64,000 nucleotides of DNA from Rhodobacter ferrooxidans. GTDB taxonomy: Bacteria; Pseudomonadota; Alphaproteobacteria; Rhodobacterales; Rhodobacteraceae. This document shows positions 9,552 through 18,117 of the stretch, one piece after another. The notes under the pieces are model-generated. The model was not told the origin of the DNA. It saw only the letters and a program-made list of their open reading frames with translations, and did not search any database. The stretch spans positions 52,043 to 116,042 of the forward strand of contig NZ_ACYY01000011.1 in assembly GCF_000176015.1 (NCBI RefSeq), given 5' to 3'. Within the stretch, counting starts at the first letter, position 1. The number at the start of each line of letters is the position of its first letter. A program made the translations under genes and the position numbers.

Positions 9552-9691
9552 CGGGCGGAGCCGGGGGGCTGTCTGCCCCCCCGGCGTCGCCACGGGCGAC
9601 GCGTTCCCCGCTGAAAACAGTCCACCGGACTGTTTTCCGGGCGCGTGTCACCCCGAGGATATTTGCGCAAAGGTGAATGAGGGCACGAGGA
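9552..9691. repeat. Intergenic mosaic of hairpins between convergent genes
   Basis: Four elements lie in a row: CCGGGGGGC/GCCCCCCCGG (9561-9584), CGTCGCC/GGCGACG (9585-9601), GAAAACAGTCC/GGACTGTTTTC (9613-9637), and CCCCGAGGATATTTG followed by GCAAAGGTGAA (9651-9677). The first and last recur on the other strand at 55943-56000 with one mismatch in the 27-nt last part. The stems probably stop transcription from both sides. Confidence 0.75.
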
Positions 9692-11446
9692 TCAGCCTGC
9701 CGGGCGGATTTTCGAATGGCCGGGGTTGCCTTTGGGCATCGGCACGCCGTCGGGCAGCAGGAAGATCGCGGCATGGCTGCCTTCCATCGCATCCGGCAGG
9801 GTGATTTCGCGCCTCACCACATATTCGATCGGTTTGCGGCCGATCCATTTCAGCGGCGCTTCCTCGGTGTAGGACAGGCCGTTGCGGTCGATCCGGTCAT
9901 CGCCGCGGCCGGGGAAGAATTCCTTGCCCTGAATCGTCACCCGGCCGCCGAGTTCTTCCATCACCATGTCCTCGACCTCGGGGCGCGGCTGCGGGATCAG
10001 CGCCCCGGCCTCGACCAGTTGCGCCAGACCGGCCTCTTGCGGCAGCACCGGATAGGGGGTGGTTTCAGACAGGCTGACCACGTCGGTGGCGGCGATGTCG
10101 ATCAGCCCGCCGGGATTCAGCCGCAGCATTTCGGCCCAGATCGGGGCTGACGGGCCGGTGGTCGGCAAGGTGCGGGCACCGGGCAAGGGGGCCAGCGGGG
10201 CAATGGTGCCGCGGCCCAGATCGAGCGTGCCGAAGGTGGTGCCGGTGATGATCGCCAGTGGTGGCTTGCCAATGGCGGCGGTCAGGAAGTCTTCGTTCGA
10301 CGGCTTGCCGGCCTCGGCCTTGTTCAGGAAATTCCGCGCGCAGGCCGCAGGGGCATTGCCGGCAACCTTGAGCTGGCGGCGTTGCAGCCCGATGGTGGCG
10401 ACCATGCCATCCAGGCTGAGCAGGCCGTTGATGCGGTCCACCGCGCCGGAAAACCGCAGGATGATCGAGGGATCCAAGGACGTGATCAGCATGAGCTTGC
10501 CCTGCCCTTCCGGCACCACCACATCCGCCACCTGGGTCAGCGTGCCTTCGGGGCCGATCCGCAAGGTGGACAGCGCCGCGCCCTCGTAGCCCGCGATCAC
10601 CACCACATCGGCGCCATCCGGCACCGGGCGCAGCGCGCAGGCTGGACGAAGGCTGTCCAGCAGCAGCACCCCGGGGTCCACCGGCCGCGCCCGCGCTGCA
10701 GGCTGGTTCCGCGCCAGCAAGTGTTGCAAAAACGCGGTGCGTTCGGCGTCCGACAGCAATCCGTCACCATTGGCATCCAGCCCCGTGATGCCTTTCGCCA
10801 GCCCGGCCATGTGTTCGGGCAGCGTCAGCACGCCATCGCCATCGGCATCCAGCAGCGGGAGAAAGCCGAAAACGCCGCGGTTGCGAGAGGAACCCTGCAA
10901 GGCCGGATCAGGCGGCGTGCCAAGCTCCGCCGGGTCCAGTTGGCCATTGCCATCGGCATCGCGCACCATCTGCTCGGCGATGAAGGCGGCGATGATCTGC
11001 TGTTTTTGCGGCTCGGATGGCTCCAGTTCGGCATTGCCCGCGCGCAGCGGCCGGTTGGCCTGCTGCACGGCGAAGGGGCGCAATTCGTCAACGGCGATGG
11101 TGAAATCGCCGTTCAGGTCATAGGCCAGCACGCGGCTCATTTCCTGCGCCCGGTGGGCCGCGAGATCCATGGCATCGGCCAGTTCGCTGTCCTTCGGCCC
11201 CAGCCCGGGCGCGCCGTCGCGTTCCCCGGCGTAGAACAGTTGCGCCCATTCCGCCTGCAACGCCTTCAGGGTGTCGGCGCGACTGACGATATGGCTGATG
11301 GTGCGGTCGCGCAGCAGTTCGGCGCCGCGGATGACTTCCGGCTGCGCCGCAGTTGGCTGCGGTGGCGCGGGCAGGACGCCTTCGGCCTGCGCCGCCCCCG
11401 CCACCGCAAGGGTGAGTGCTGCCGCCATTGCCAGATGCCGCGCCAT
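9692..11446 (-). CDS. Secreted EF-hand calcium-binding protein
   Basis: 584 residues from the ATG at 11446, which has GGAGA upstream and starts a signal peptide (MARHLAMAAALTLAVAGAAQA). Four EF-hand loops are readable in the N-terminal half: DLNGDFTIAVDE, DADGNGQLDPAE, DADGDGVLTLPE and DANGDGLLSDAE, all with calcium ligands at positions 1, 3, 5 and 12. The C-terminal 350 residues show no domain I recognise; they contain repeated hydrophobic strand-like segments (VVVIAGYEGAALSTLRIG, GLLSLDGMVATIG). The location is presumably periplasmic. It sits antiparallel between ilvB and ilvN, unrelated to branched-chain synthesis. Function unknown. Confidence 0.8.
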   Translation of the reverse strand: MARHLAMAAALTLAVAGAAQAEGVLPAPPQPTAAQPEVIRGAELLRDRTISHIVSRADTLKALQAEWAQLFYAGERDGAPGLGPKDSELADAMDLAAHRAQEMSRVLAYDLNGDFTIAVDELRPFAVQQANRPLRAGNAELEPSEPQKQQIIAAFIAEQMVRDADGNGQLDPAELGTPPDPALQGSSRNRGVFGFLPLLDADGDGVLTLPEHMAGLAKGITGLDANGDGLLSDAERTAFLQHLLARNQPAARARPVDPGVLLLDSLRPACALRPVPDGADVVVIAGYEGAALSTLRIGPEGTLTQVADVVVPEGQGKLMLITSLDPSIILRFSGAVDRINGLLSLDGMVATIGLQRRQLKVAGNAPAACARNFLNKAEAGKPSNEDFLTAAIGKPPLAIITGTTFGTLDLGRGTIAPLAPLPGARTLPTTGPSAPIWAEMLRLNPGGLIDIAATDVVSLSETTPYPVLPQEAGLAQLVEAGALIPQPRPEVEDMVMEELGGRVTIQGKEFFPGRGDDRIDRNGLSYTEEAPLKWIGRKPIEYVVRREITLPDAMEGSHAAIFLLPDGVPMPKGNPGHSKIRPAG

Positions 11447-11613
11447 GGATGGTCTCCGCTGCCGAACCTGCCTTCCCCGCACGCGTAAAAGTTGAAAGCG
11501 GCGAAACCATGACACAGGGCAGCAGCGGATATCCTCTGGCGATGGCGGCGGGCATCTTGTATTGCTGGGAAAACGGGCTGCGATTGCAGCGCAGATGGGT
11601 GAAGGAGACTGCG

Positions 11614-12174
11614 GTGTCGGCACTGAACATCAAGAAAGGCTCGACCAGCCACTCGGCCTACGAGTTGCGCGACCCCAATGCCGAGGCGATCGAGACCCAT
11701 ACTCTGGCGGTGCTGGTCGATAACGAAAGCGGTGTGCTGGCGCGGGTGATCGGGCTGTTTTCCGGTCGTGGCTACAACATCGACAGCCTGACCGTGGCCG
11801 AGGTTGACCATCTGGGCCACCGCTCGCGCATCACCGTGGTGACCACCGGCACGCCGCTGGTGATCGACCAGATCAAGGCGCAACTGGCCCGCATGGTGCC
11901 GGTACACGAGGTGCATGACCTGACGGTGGAAGGCCCGGCGGTGTTGCGGGAACTGGCGCTTTTCAAGGTCGCGGGCAAGGGCGAGGCGCGGATCGAGGCG
12001 CTGCGGCTGTGCGAGATTTTCCGCGCCAAGGTGGTGGACAGCACGCTGGAAAGCTTTGTGTTCGAAATGACCGGCACGCCGGAAAAGGTGGACGCCTTTG
12101 CCGATCTGATGCGGCCCCTGGGCCTGCGCGAAATGGCGCGCACCGGGGTTGCGGCGCTGTCGCGCGGCGCCTGA
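11614..12174 (+). CDS. ilvN: Acetolactate synthase, small regulatory subunit
   Basis: 186 residues from the GTG at 11614, chosen because AAGGAGA lies 7 nt upstream and the N-terminus (VSALNIKKGSTSHSAYELRD) matches alphaproteobacterial homologues. It contains an N-terminal ACT domain (HTLAVLVDNESGVLARVIGL, FSGRGYNIDSLTVAE), which binds valine and confers feedback inhibition, and the C-terminal domain of the IlvH/IlvN family. It pairs with IlvB, which lies 2 kb upstream beyond a reverse-strand gene, so ilvN likely has its own promoter in 11447-11613; I could not pick one with confidence. Confidence 0.93.
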   Translation: MSALNIKKGSTSHSAYELRDPNAEAIETHTLAVLVDNESGVLARVIGLFSGRGYNIDSLTVAEVDHLGHRSRITVVTTGTPLVIDQIKAQLARMVPVHEVHDLTVEGPAVLRELALFKVAGKGEARIEALRLCEIFRAKVVDSTLESFVFEMTGTPEKVDAFADLMRPLGLREMARTGVAALSRGA

Positions 12175-12328
12175 GCGGCCAGAAACGCTGGTCGCCGGGG
12201 TGCGGCAAATACGTGCAGCGGCGCCACGCATCCGGTGCCGCGCCGCTTGCCCCCTTTCCCCCGGCGCCGCCTGCCCCTAGTCTGGCGACGGTTTTGCAGA
12301 GACCGGGGTTTCGCAGGGGAGTAACCGC

Positions 12329-13201
12329 ATGAAAACCATGATCGGCGTCATTGGCGGCTCTGGCATCTACCAGATCGACGGGCTGGAGGGCGCAAGCTGG
12401 GTCAAGGTCAAGACCCCCTGGGGCGCGCCCTCGGATCAGGTGCTGGTGGGCCGGCTGGACGGCGTGCCGATGGCGTTTCTGCCCCGGCATGGCCGCGGCC
12501 ATGTGCATTCGCCCACCACCGTGCCCTACCGCGCCAACATCGACGCGCTGAAGCGGCTGGGGGTCACCGACGTGATCGCGGTGTCCGCCTGCGGCAGCTT
12601 GCGCGAGGACATGGCGCCGGGTGATTTCGTCATCGTCGATCAATACATCGACCGCACCTTCGGACGCGAGAAATCGTTCTTCGGCACCGGCTGCGTGGCG
12701 CATGTCTCGGTGGCGCACCCCACCTGCCCGCGGCTGTCTTCGGCCTGTGCGCAAGCGGCCCGCGCCGGGGGCATCAAGGTGCACGAGGGCGGCACCTATC
12801 TGGCGATGGAGGGGCCGCAGTTTTCCACCCTGGCGGAATCGAAGCTCTATCGAAGCTGGGGCTGCGACGTGATCGGCATGACTGGCATGCCCGAGGCCAA
12901 ACTGGCCCGCGAGGCCGAGCTTTGCTATGCCTCGGTTGCCATGGTCACCGATTACGACTGCTGGCACGAAAGCCATGGCGCGGTGGATGTGGCCACGGTG
13001 ATCGCCACGCTGACCGCCAATTCCTCGCAGGGGCGCAGCATGGTTTCGCGGCTGCCCGGCCTGCTGGGGACCGACCGCGCGCCTTGCCCGCATGGCTGCG
13101 ACCGCGCACTGGACAACGCCATCATGACCGCGCCCGAGATGCGCGACCCCGAAGTTCTGGCACGGCTTGACGCCATTGCCGGCCGCATCCTGAAGGTTTG
13201 A
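12329..13201 (+). CDS. mtnP: S-methyl-5'-thioadenosine phosphorylase
   Basis: 290-residue PNP/MTAP-family enzyme that splits 5'-methylthioadenosine, the by-product of polyamine and homoserine-lactone synthesis, into adenine and methylthioribose-1-phosphate. Recognisable motifs are IGVIGGSGIYQIDG, LPRHGRGH (phosphate binding), YRANIDALK, and EGPQFSTLAESKLYRSWGCDVIGMT (substrate binding). The ATG at 12329 has GGGGAG upstream. It is four nucleotides from apt, which recycles the adenine product, so the two form a salvage operon ending at the terminator near 13857. Confidence 0.93.
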   Translation: MKTMIGVIGGSGIYQIDGLEGASWVKVKTPWGAPSDQVLVGRLDGVPMAFLPRHGRGHVHSPTTVPYRANIDALKRLGVTDVIAVSACGSLREDMAPGDFVIVDQYIDRTFGREKSFFGTGCVAHVSVAHPTCPRLSSACAQAARAGGIKVHEGGTYLAMEGPQFSTLAESKLYRSWGCDVIGMTGMPEAKLAREAELCYASVAMVTDYDCWHESHGAVDVATVIATLTANSSQGRSMVSRLPGLLGTDRAPCPHGCDRALDNAIMTAPEMRDPEVLARLDAIAGRILKV

Positions 13202-13204
13202 AAG

Positions 13205-13738
13205 ATGAAGAAGAACGTCAAGGACTACATCCGCACCATCGTCGATTTCCCGCATGAGGGGATCCTGTTCCGCGATGTCACCACCCTCTTTGCCGATGCC
13301 CGCGGCTTTCGCATGGCAATCGACCAGTTGCTGACCCCCTATGCCGGCACGCGGATCGACAAGGTGGCGGGGCTGGAGGCGCGCGGCTTCATCCTGGGCG
13401 GGGCGGTGGCGCATCAGCTTTCCACCGGCTTCGTGCCGATCCGCAAGAAGGGCAAGCTGCCGGGGCAGACCATCAGCCAGGCCTATACGCTGGAATATGG
13501 CGAGGCGGTGGTCGAGGTGCATGACGACGCCTTTCAGCCGGGCGAGAAGATCCTGCTGGTCGATGACCTGCTGGCCACCGGCGGCACTGCCGAAGCGGGC
13601 ATCAAGCTGATCGAGCGGCTGGGCGCCGAGGTGGTGGGTTGTGCCTTCGTGATCGACCTGCCCGAACTTGGCGGGCGCAAGAAGCTGGAGGCGATGGGCA
13701 TGGATGTCTATGCGCTGTGCGAATTCGAAGGCCTTTGA
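13205..13738 (+). CDS. apt: Adenine phosphoribosyltransferase
   Basis: 177 residues; converts adenine and PRPP to AMP. The PRPP-binding loop is visible as [16 protein letters not shown], and the family N-terminus as [21 protein letters not shown]. The length matches the family (170-180). It directly follows mtnP, whose reaction supplies adenine. Confidence 0.95.
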   Translation: MKKNVKDYIRTIVDFPHEGILFRDVTTLFADARGFRMAIDQLLTPYAGTRIDKVAGLEARGFILGGAVAHQLSTGFVPIRKKGKLPGQTISQAYTLEYGEAVVEVHDDAFQPGEKILLVDDLLATGGTAEAGIKLIERLGAEVVGCAFVIDLPELGGRKKLEAMGMDVYALCEFEGL

Positions 13739-14266
13739 AAGAGATTGAGGACGTTCACCTTTTGGTAAGGGAATCAGTCTAAATCTTGCCTTGTCCGGGC
13801 AAGTGGCTCGGCAAGGGCGCTGCTTGCAACACGTGACCCAACCTACCCCAACCCCAGCCCCGCCGGTTCACCCCGGTGGGGCAGCGGTTTTTATGGGGCC
13901 GCTTCTCCGCCGTTCCCGGCGTCCGCGCTGATGCGGCACTTGCGCGAAACAGGCATCCCGCGTCCGCTTGGTGGCGGCCACCCAGAGGCCTGCCTGATGC
14001 GCGCAGCCGGGTTGCGCGACGTCCCGCCAGCATCTCGCCAGCGCAGGCAATCTTCGGGCCGCTGGGATCTCACAGGGTCGCGCCCAGAAGACCCGCCATC
14101 CAGCTTTGGCGGCACATGTTCGGTGCCTTGGCGGCTGTTCCTCCGACGCGGCGCAATCGCATCGCGCGTCTTGAGCTTGCCGCAGCCATTCCTGCACCGC
14201 GCTCGTGCACAAAGCCCCACCCCCCGGATCAGCGCGGAGCAACCGCAAGGGCGCGACAAGCGGCGG
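13739..14266. other. 528-bp interval without a supported gene
   Basis: It holds a terminator 119 nt after apt and, after that, about 370 nt where open frames exist on both strands but show no conserved motif, start site or family resemblance. The first 150 nt also have an internal CTTGCC/GGCAAG pairing near 13785-13803, so an sRNA or a long structured 3' UTR ending at the terminator is possible. Confidence 0.5.
13857..13892 (+). terminator. Rho-independent terminator after mtnP-apt
   Basis: GCCCCGCCGG (13857-13866) pairs with CCGGTGGGGC (13873-13882), with one G-U pair and a 6-nt loop. AGCGG and TTTTT follow. Confidence 0.75.
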
Positions 14267-14875
14267 TCAGGTTTGGGAAATCACCAGGTCCGCCGGACGC
14301 GACTGGCGCTGCACCCGGCGGATGTTGGGCAGGTCGTTGCCGTCGATCCAGGCCCGCGCTTGCGCCGGGGTCTTGCCGTGATGCGCCCAGCGCGCCAGCA
14401 GGCGGCGGTCCAGTTCGGCCTCGGGCACCTCGATCCACACCGTCAGGTCGAACAGCGGGGCGGCCTCGGTCCAGGGGGCCTCGTTCAGCAGCAGATAGTT
14501 GCCCTCGACCACCAGCAGCCGGTCGGCGGCGGTGATGATCTCGGCCCCGGCGCGGCTGATTTCCAGATCGCGGTCGAACAGCGGAATCGCCACCTCGTCC
14601 TCGGCGCGCAACCGGCGCAGCAGGTGCAGAAAGCCCTGCACGTCGAACGTATCGGGTGCCCCCTTGCGGTCGCGGGCACCGCGGGCGATCAGCACCCGGT
14701 CGTCGAAGTGAAAGCCGTCCATCGGCACGGCCTTCGCCCCCGGCCCCAGCGCCCGCACAAGGTCTGCCGCCAGGGTCGATTTCCCCGACCCCGGCGGTCC
14801 GGCAAGGGCTGTCAGAAAACGCCCCGGCCCGACAGCACGCGCCTTGATCTCGCGGGCCAGATCCTGCGGGGTCAT
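14267..14875 (-). CDS. frcK: P-loop sugar/nucleoside kinase-like protein, FrcK type
   Basis: 202 residues from the ATG at 14875, which overlaps the frcA stop as ATGA. It has a P-loop (ALAGPPGSGKST, about residues 23-34) and the MDGFHFDD motif seen in uridine kinase, pantothenate kinase and FrcK relatives. VVEGNYLL and IEVPEAELDRRLL follow. It closes the frcBCA operon, as FrcK does in the fructose operon of Sinorhizobium. The likely role is phosphorylation of the imported sugar or a nucleoside, but substrate specificity cannot be read. The alternative label is a uridine kinase-like family protein. Confidence 0.75.
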   Translation of the reverse strand: MTPQDLAREIKARAVGPGRFLTALAGPPGSGKSTLAADLVRALGPGAKAVPMDGFHFDDRVLIARGARDRKGAPDTFDVQGFLHLLRRLRAEDEVAIPLFDRDLEISRAGAEIITAADRLLVVEGNYLLLNEAPWTEAAPLFDLTVWIEVPEAELDRRLLARWAHHGKTPAQARAWIDGNDLPNIRRVQRQSRPADLVISQT

Positions 14876-15648
14876 GCGGCTTCGGTCACGCCTTCGGGCA
14901 GCTTGGCGCCGGTCATGAAGGCCACCGCATCCGACATCGTGTAATCCTTCGGATTGATGACGCACAGCCGCTTGCCCAGCCGGTGAATGTGGATGCGGTC
15001 GGCCACCTCGAACACATGCGGCATGTTGTGGCTGATCAGGATGATCGGGATGCCACGGCTGCGCACGTCGCGGATCAGTTCCAGCACCCGCCGGCTTTCC
15101 TTGACGCCAAGTGCCGCTGTCGGCTCGTCCAGGATCACCACCTTCGACCCGAACGCCGCCGCCCGCGCCACCGCCACGCCTTGCCGCTGGCCACCCGACA
15201 GGGTTTCCACCGCCTGGTTGATGTTCTGGATCGTCATCAGCCCCAACTCGTTCAGCTTGGCGCGGGCAAACTTTTCCATCGCCGCGCGGTCAAGCTGGCG
15301 GAACACCGACCCCATGATCCCGGGTTTGCGCAACTCGCGCCCCATGAAGATGTTGTCGGCAATGCTCAGCGCGGGCGACATGGCGAGGGTCTGATACACC
15401 GTCTCGATCCCGGCCTGCCGCGCCTCGATCGGATTGGTGAAGCGGATCTTGCGACCCTCCAGCGTGATCTCGCCCTCGTCGGGGATCACCGCGCCAGAGA
15501 CCGCCTTGATCAGGGTCGATTTGCCCGCGCCGTTGTCACCGATCACCGCCAGAATTTCGCCGGGGTAAAGGTCGAAGTCGCAGTTATCCAGCGCCGTGAC
15601 CTTGCCATACCGCTTTACCAGATTGCGGCCCGTAAGAATGGGTTCCAT
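14872..15648 (-). CDS. frcA: Sugar ABC transporter ATPase, FrcA type
   Basis: 258 residues with one ABC domain, unlike the double-domain RbsA/XylG type. Walker A is GDNGAGKST, the signature is LSGGQRQGVAVARA, Walker B is VVILDEPTAALG, and the switch histidine is in LISHNMPHV. The start at 15648 shares its A with the frcC stop (TGATG), so translation is coupled. It energises uptake through FrcC of the sugar bound by FrcB. Fructose, mannose and ribose are the substrates known for the family. Confidence 0.88.
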   Translation of the reverse strand: MEPILTGRNLVKRYGKVTALDNCDFDLYPGEILAVIGDNGAGKSTLIKAVSGAVIPDEGEITLEGRKIRFTNPIEARQAGIETVYQTLAMSPALSIADNIFMGRELRKPGIMGSVFRQLDRAAMEKFARAKLNELGLMTIQNINQAVETLSGGQRQGVAVARAAAFGSKVVILDEPTAALGVKESRRVLELIRDVRSRGIPIILISHNMPHVFEVADRIHIHRLGKRLCVINPKDYTMSDAVAFMTGAKLPEGVTEAA

Positions 15649-16721
15649 CAGCCTGCTACCTTTCTGATCCACTGGTCCACCGCCACGGCGAAGATGATCA
15701 AGACGCCGATCAGGAAGAAGGTCCATTGCGGGTCGGTGCCGACAAGGCGCAGACCCATCTCGAACACGCCGACGATCAGCGCGCCAAAGAACATGCCGAC
15801 GATGCTGCCGCGGCCGCCGAACAGCGAGATGCCGCCAATCACCACGGCGGTGATCGACTGGATGTTGCCCAACTGCCCGGTCGAGGCGGTGGGCGACACC
15901 GAACCGAACCGCCCGATCATCACCCAACCGGCGATGGCACAGAAGAACCCGGCCAGCGCATAGACCTGGATCAGCACATTCTTCGTCGGCACGCCCGCCA
16001 GTTCCGCCGCCTGCGGGTCGTCGCCGGTGGCATAGACATGGCGCCCCCAGGCGGTCGAGCGCAACACATAGGACATGATCGCCACCAGCACGATCATCAG
16101 AAACACCGCATAAAGGATCTTCACGCCGCCGGGCTGGATCGAGCCGCCCCAGAACTGCAGCGCGCGGGCCTTTTCCTCGATGTCGGACGAGCGGATGGTT
16201 TCGTTGGCCGAAAAGATGAAGTTGGACGCCAGCAAAATCTGCCAGGTGCCAAGCGTGGCGATGAACGGCGGCAGTTTCATCTTGGCGATCAGCAGGCCGT
16301 TGACCGCCCCCATGGCGGTGCCAAGGATCAGCCCGATGACGATGGAAAGCTCGGCCGGTATGCCATAGCGGAAGGTTGCCTGCCCCATCAGCACCGACGA
16401 GAACACCGCAATCGCCCCCACCGACAGATCAATGCCCGCGGTCAGCACCACCAGCGTCTGCGCACAGCCCAGGATGCCGACGATGGCGATCTGTTGCAGG
16501 ATGGTGGACAGGGTGCCCGCCTTGAAGAAATTCTCGGACAGGAAACCGAAGATGATGATGGCCACGATCAGCACGATCATCGGCACCGCCGAGGGCGTCT
16601 GATGCAGCCAGTGCTGCACCCGCTTCAGCGGGCTGCGGTCTTCCCTGAACTCGGCCACCTTTTCCGAGGCGCCCTTCAGGCCCTCTTCATAGCTGGTCGC
16701 CGCTTTGGCGTCGGTTGCCAT
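15648..16721 (-). CDS. frcC: Sugar ABC transporter permease, FrcC type
   Basis: 357 residues, about nine or ten transmembrane helices, preceded by a roughly 45-residue cytoplasmic N-terminus. It belongs to the RbsC-like permease family: LVVLTAGIDLSVGA, FIATLGTWQILL and GRHVYATGDDPQAAELAGV (the cytoplasmic loop contacting the ATPase), then VVIGGISLFGGRGSI. It follows frcB after 139 nt that contain a strong stem-loop. The long N-terminal tail (residues 1-45) is typical of alphaproteobacterial FrcC. Confidence 0.9.
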   Translation of the reverse strand: MATDAKAATSYEEGLKGASEKVAEFREDRSPLKRVQHWLHQTPSAVPMIVLIVAIIIFGFLSENFFKAGTLSTILQQIAIVGILGCAQTLVVLTAGIDLSVGAIAVFSSVLMGQATFRYGIPAELSIVIGLILGTAMGAVNGLLIAKMKLPPFIATLGTWQILLASNFIFSANETIRSSDIEEKARALQFWGGSIQPGGVKILYAVFLMIVLVAIMSYVLRSTAWGRHVYATGDDPQAAELAGVPTKNVLIQVYALAGFFCAIAGWVMIGRFGSVSPTASTGQLGNIQSITAVVIGGISLFGGRGSIVGMFFGALIVGVFEMGLRLVGTDPQWTFFLIGVLIIFAVAVDQWIRKVAG

Positions 16722-16771
16722 GGTGCTTTTCCCTCCCCTTTTGCCCGGTCCCCGTCCGGGCGGCAGTTATG

Positions 16772-16799
16772 CCAAGGGCGGCGCGATGGCCGCCCTTGG
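16772..16799 (-). promoter_or_regulatory. Intercistronic stem-loop between frcB and frcC
   Basis: CCAAGGGCGGC (16772-16782) pairs perfectly with GCCGCCCTTGG (16789-16799) over a 6-nt loop. Such hairpins after binding-protein genes protect the upstream message or reduce read-through, giving more FrcB than FrcC/FrcA. No T tract follows in the minus direction. Confidence 0.7.
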
Positions 16800-16860
16800 T
16801 GTCAGCATGGGGTCAAGACCCGCCGCAAAGCAACTGTTGCCTGCGGGCGGCCTGCCTGGG

Positions 16861-17877
16861 TCAGCCCCAGCACAGCTCCGCGCCCTTGGCGGTGTCGAGC
16901 GAGGTCACGCCCTCCACCGGCTTGTCGGTGATCAGCGCCACGCCGGTGTCGAAGAAGGCCTTGCCTTCGGTCGGGGCCGGTTTGGTGCCGTCAGCGGCGA
17001 ACTTGGCGATGGCTTCGACGCCAAGCGCCGCCATTTGCAGCGGGTATTGCTGCGAGGTGGCACCGATCACGCCGTCTTTCACGTCGGCCACGCCCGGGCA
17101 GCCGCCGTCAACCGACACGATCAGCGCGGTCTTGCCCGCGGCCTTCAGCGCCTCGAACGCGCCGGCCGCCGCCGGTTCGTTGATGGTATAGACCACGTTG
17201 ATGTCGGGGTCTTTGGCCAGCAGGGCTTCCATCGCCTTCAACCCGCCCTCTTCGTTGCCGGCGGTAACTTCGTTGCCGACAATGCGCGGGTCGGTTTCGT
17301 CGCCCCATTTTGCGATGTCGGCGGTGTCGATGCCCATGCCGGTCAGGAAGCCCTGGTCGCGCAGCACGTCCACCGACGGCTGGCTGATCGCCAGGTCGAG
17401 CATGGCGATCTTGGCGGTGGCAGCAGCGTCGCCCAGTTGCGCCTTGGCCCATTGGCCGATCAGCAGACCGGCCTGGAAGTTGTCGGTGGCAAAGGTCGCG
17501 TCGGCGGCGTCGATCGGGTCAAGCGGCGTGTCCAGCGCAATCACCACCAGACCGGCCTCGCGGGCAGCTTTCACCGAATCGACGATGGCCTTGGTGTCCG
17601 AGGCGGTGATCAGGATGCCCTTGGCACCATCAGCGATGCAGGCCTCGATCGCGGCAACCTGGCTTTCGTGGTCGCCGTCGATCTTGCCGGCATAGGACTT
17701 CAGCGTAATGCCCAGTTCGGCGGCCTTGGCGGTGGCGCCTTCCTTCATCTTGACGAAGAAGGGGTTGGTGTCGGTTTTGGTGATCAGGCAGGCCGAAACG
17801 CCTTCGGCCATCGCCGGAACCGCCGAGACCAGCGCAATGGCCGCCGCGCCAAGCAGTGCTTTTGCTTTGAAATTCAT
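16861..17877 (-). CDS. frcB: Periplasmic sugar-binding protein, FrcB type
   Basis: 338 residues from the ATG at 17877, which follows GGGAGGG and opens a signal peptide ([24 protein letters not shown]). The mature part is a RbsB-type periplasmic-binding protein with [25 protein letters not shown] and the hinge/ligand segments [10 protein letters not shown] and SVDGGCPG. It is first in the frcBCAK operon. It captures a monosaccharide in the periplasm and delivers it to FrcC. Sugar identity (fructose versus ribose, xylitol or similar) is inferred only from the operon type. Confidence 0.88.
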   Translation of the reverse strand: MNFKAKALLGAAAIALVSAVPAMAEGVSACLITKTDTNPFFVKMKEGATAKAAELGITLKSYAGKIDGDHESQVAAIEACIADGAKGILITASDTKAIVDSVKAAREAGLVVIALDTPLDPIDAADATFATDNFQAGLLIGQWAKAQLGDAAATAKIAMLDLAISQPSVDVLRDQGFLTGMGIDTADIAKWGDETDPRIVGNEVTAGNEEGGLKAMEALLAKDPDINVVYTINEPAAAGAFEALKAAGKTALIVSVDGGCPGVADVKDGVIGATSQQYPLQMAALGVEAIAKFAADGTKPAPTEGKAFFDTGVALITDKPVEGVTSLDTAKGAELCWG

Positions 17878-17982
17878 GTAGTTACCCTCCCAGGTATTGC
17901 ACGGGGCTTGCCCCATTGTCGAAAACCTTCCGCAGTCTTCCTCCACCGCGATGTCCGCATGAAAAGCCTAATCCGCCGATTC

Positions 17983-18020
17983 CGTCAAGTTAAATAAATC
18001 ACTGTGATTTATTATTGACA
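17983..18020. promoter_or_regulatory. Divergent promoter region with palindromic operator
   Basis: A perfect inverted repeat, AATAAATCA (17993-18001), CTG spacer, TGATTTATT (18005-18013), is very AT-rich in this GC-rich DNA. It lies exactly between a leftward -35 (TTGACG, plus-strand complement at 17983-17988) and a rightward -35 (TTGACA, 18015-18020). A ROK repressor is encoded 0.6 kb to the right, so this is its likely operator, able to shut both directions at once. The -10 boxes are weak by eye. Confidence 0.75.
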
Positions 18021-18117
18021 GACTCCGGCTTCCTGCGCAGGTTGAGGTCTGTGCCGGGCTTCGCGGTCTAGCACGTCCTTCAACTGCGCAGACCACCCTT
18101 ACAAAGAGACCAGACCC

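Noticed and set aside
13857..13892. Possible tRNA (GGTTCACCCCGG resembles a T-loop)
   Set aside because: The sequence forms a simple terminator stem, and no acceptor or anticodon arms fit around it.
13931..14944. 337-residue plus-strand frame covering the 13.9-14.3 kb gap
   Set aside because: It runs antisense through the FrcK-type kinase gene and shows no conserved motif or start site.
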